Source of the DNA: an uncultured Clostridiaceae bacterium
GTDB taxonomy: Bacteria > Bacillota > Clostridia > Clostridiales > Oxobacteraceae
Direction: 5' to 3'
DNA: 7,064 bases
NCBI GenBank assembly: GCA_937900065.1
Contig: CALCDS010000050.1
Span: 1-7,064 of the forward strand
Shown here: piece after piece, positions 6,772 through 7,064 of the stretch
Numbering within the stretch: the stretch's first letter is position 1
Layout of the letters: the number at the start of each line of letters is the position of its first letter
Notes under the pieces: generated by a model
Told to the model about the DNA's origin: nothing
Seen by the model: the letters and a program-made list of their open reading frames with translations, nothing else
The model's database searches: none
Translations under genes and position numbers: made by a program

Positions 6772-6776
6772 CTCCC
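6772..6776 (-). promoter_or_regulatory. Ribosome binding site that fixes the TTG start of spoIVFB
   Basis: The minus strand reads GGGAG here, eight bases before the TTG start codon at 6763. The only other in-frame candidate near it is an ATT two codons upstream, which is a poorer choice. A TTG start would lower translation. Confidence 0.65.
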
Positions 6777-6805
6777 TTATAAAGATGCGCAATTTTAAAT
6801 ATAGG

Positions 6806-7064
6806 CTATGTTAAAGTATAACGATGCGATAGATTTTCCCACTTGCAATGGGCGGGTATTCTTTCGGTTTTCAGGCTGTGAACTAATCTTTCGCCTCGTT
6901 GAAACGCAGTAATGTTGATTTTTTGAGCAATCCAAGTGAGCAATGTGAGCACTTTTGCTAAGTTCTTGGCGAAATTGCCGAAGTGAATCCTAGAACTTTT
7001 GCTGACTTTGCAACGCGAGTTTGCAAAAGTTCTTGATGAACGAGACAATAAGCCTTAGAACTTA
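6806..7064. repeat. Repeat-rich intergenic stretch, probably a non-coding interspersed element
   Basis: This stretch up to the right edge has no gene I can support. An open frame on the minus strand from a TTG at 7048 to 6806 would encode 80 residues, but its composition (basic, serine- and threonine-rich, no domain) and the density of short repeats argue against a real protein. AAGTTCTTGGCGAA (6960-6973) recurs as AAGTTCTTGATGAA (7027-7040); ACTTTTGC occurs at 6951-6958 and 6995-7002 and inverted at 7023-7030; GTGAGCA occurs twice (6936-6942, 6945-6951). A small hairpin CCCA/TGGG lies at 6838-6852. The base composition is richer in GC than the flanking intergenic DNA. The frame resembles short hypothetical proteins I associate with repeated non-coding DNA in Clostridia, which I cannot verify here. 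The element probably continues beyond the window. Bases 6764-6805 hold only the spoIVFB leader. Confidence 0.5.
6992..7033. repeat. Perfect 11-bp inverted repeat
   Basis: AGAACTTTTGC (6992-7002) and GCAAAAGTTCT (7023-7033) are exact reverse complements separated by 20 bases. The loop holds TTTGCAA and abuts a second TTTGCAA. The structure could form a stem-loop on either strand. It is not followed by a T run on either side, so it is not a usual terminator; it is better seen as part of the repeat-rich element around it. Confidence 0.75.

Noticed and set aside
6806..7048. An 80-residue protein on the minus strand
   Set aside because: TTG start, weak ribosome binding site, no recognisable domain, and the frame runs through dense DNA repeats.
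1..7064. Plus-strand open frames, CRISPR arrays, tRNA or rRNA genes
   Set aside because: The plus-strand frames lie opposite well-recognised genes and lack family motifs; no regularly spaced repeats, tRNA cloverleaf or rRNA sequence was seen.

Overview
This AT-rich window looks like chromosome from an endospore-forming member of the Bacillota, most probably class Clostridia. The reasons are a SpoIVFB-type membrane metalloprotease, a Spo0B-type histidine phosphotransferase, an L21 leader upstream of rplU, strong GGAGG-type ribosome binding sites, and a gene order (spoIVFB ... rplU - rpmA - spo0B) that matches the Bacillus subtilis spoIVFB-rplU-prp-rpmA-spo0B-obg block. All convincing genes lie on the minus strand, so transcription runs from high to low coordinates. 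The species cannot be told from the sequence alone.

In transcription order: about 7064-6764 is a repeat-rich stretch without a convincing gene. At 6763-5885 is spoIVFB, the intramembrane protease that activates pro-sigma-K in the mother cell. At 5767-3893 is a radical SAM protein of the TIGR03960 type. It overlaps a DUF2344/TIGR03936 radical SAM-linked protein (3927-3241), which is followed 12 bases later by rng, ribonuclease E/G (3228-1585). These three look like one translationally coupled unit with a probable RNA-related role. Immediately after rng comes a near-consensus sigma-A promoter, an L21 leader RNA, rplU (1469-1158) and rpmA (1059-790), closed by a strong and probably bidirectional terminator (about 727-777). 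A Spo0B-like gene (634-17) with its own extended -10 promoter follows. In this synteny obg would be expected just beyond the left edge, which is not visible.

The main departure from the usual Bacillota layout is that prp, the cysteine protease that trims L27 and is normally encoded between rplU and rpmA, is absent. The encoded L27 also lacks the N-terminal extension that Prp removes: it begins directly with Met-Ala-His-Lys-Lys. The two losses fit each other, so this lineage appears to have dropped the L27 processing step. Other points of interest are a Spo0B-like protein in what looks like a clostridial genome, a second C-x3-C-x2-C cysteine cluster at the C-terminus of the radical SAM protein, spoIVFB without an adjacent spoIVFA, and the repeat-rich stretch at the right edge. 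I did not find a clearly new multi-gene system; the radical SAM / DUF2344 / RNase G unit is the best candidate for undescribed biochemistry.
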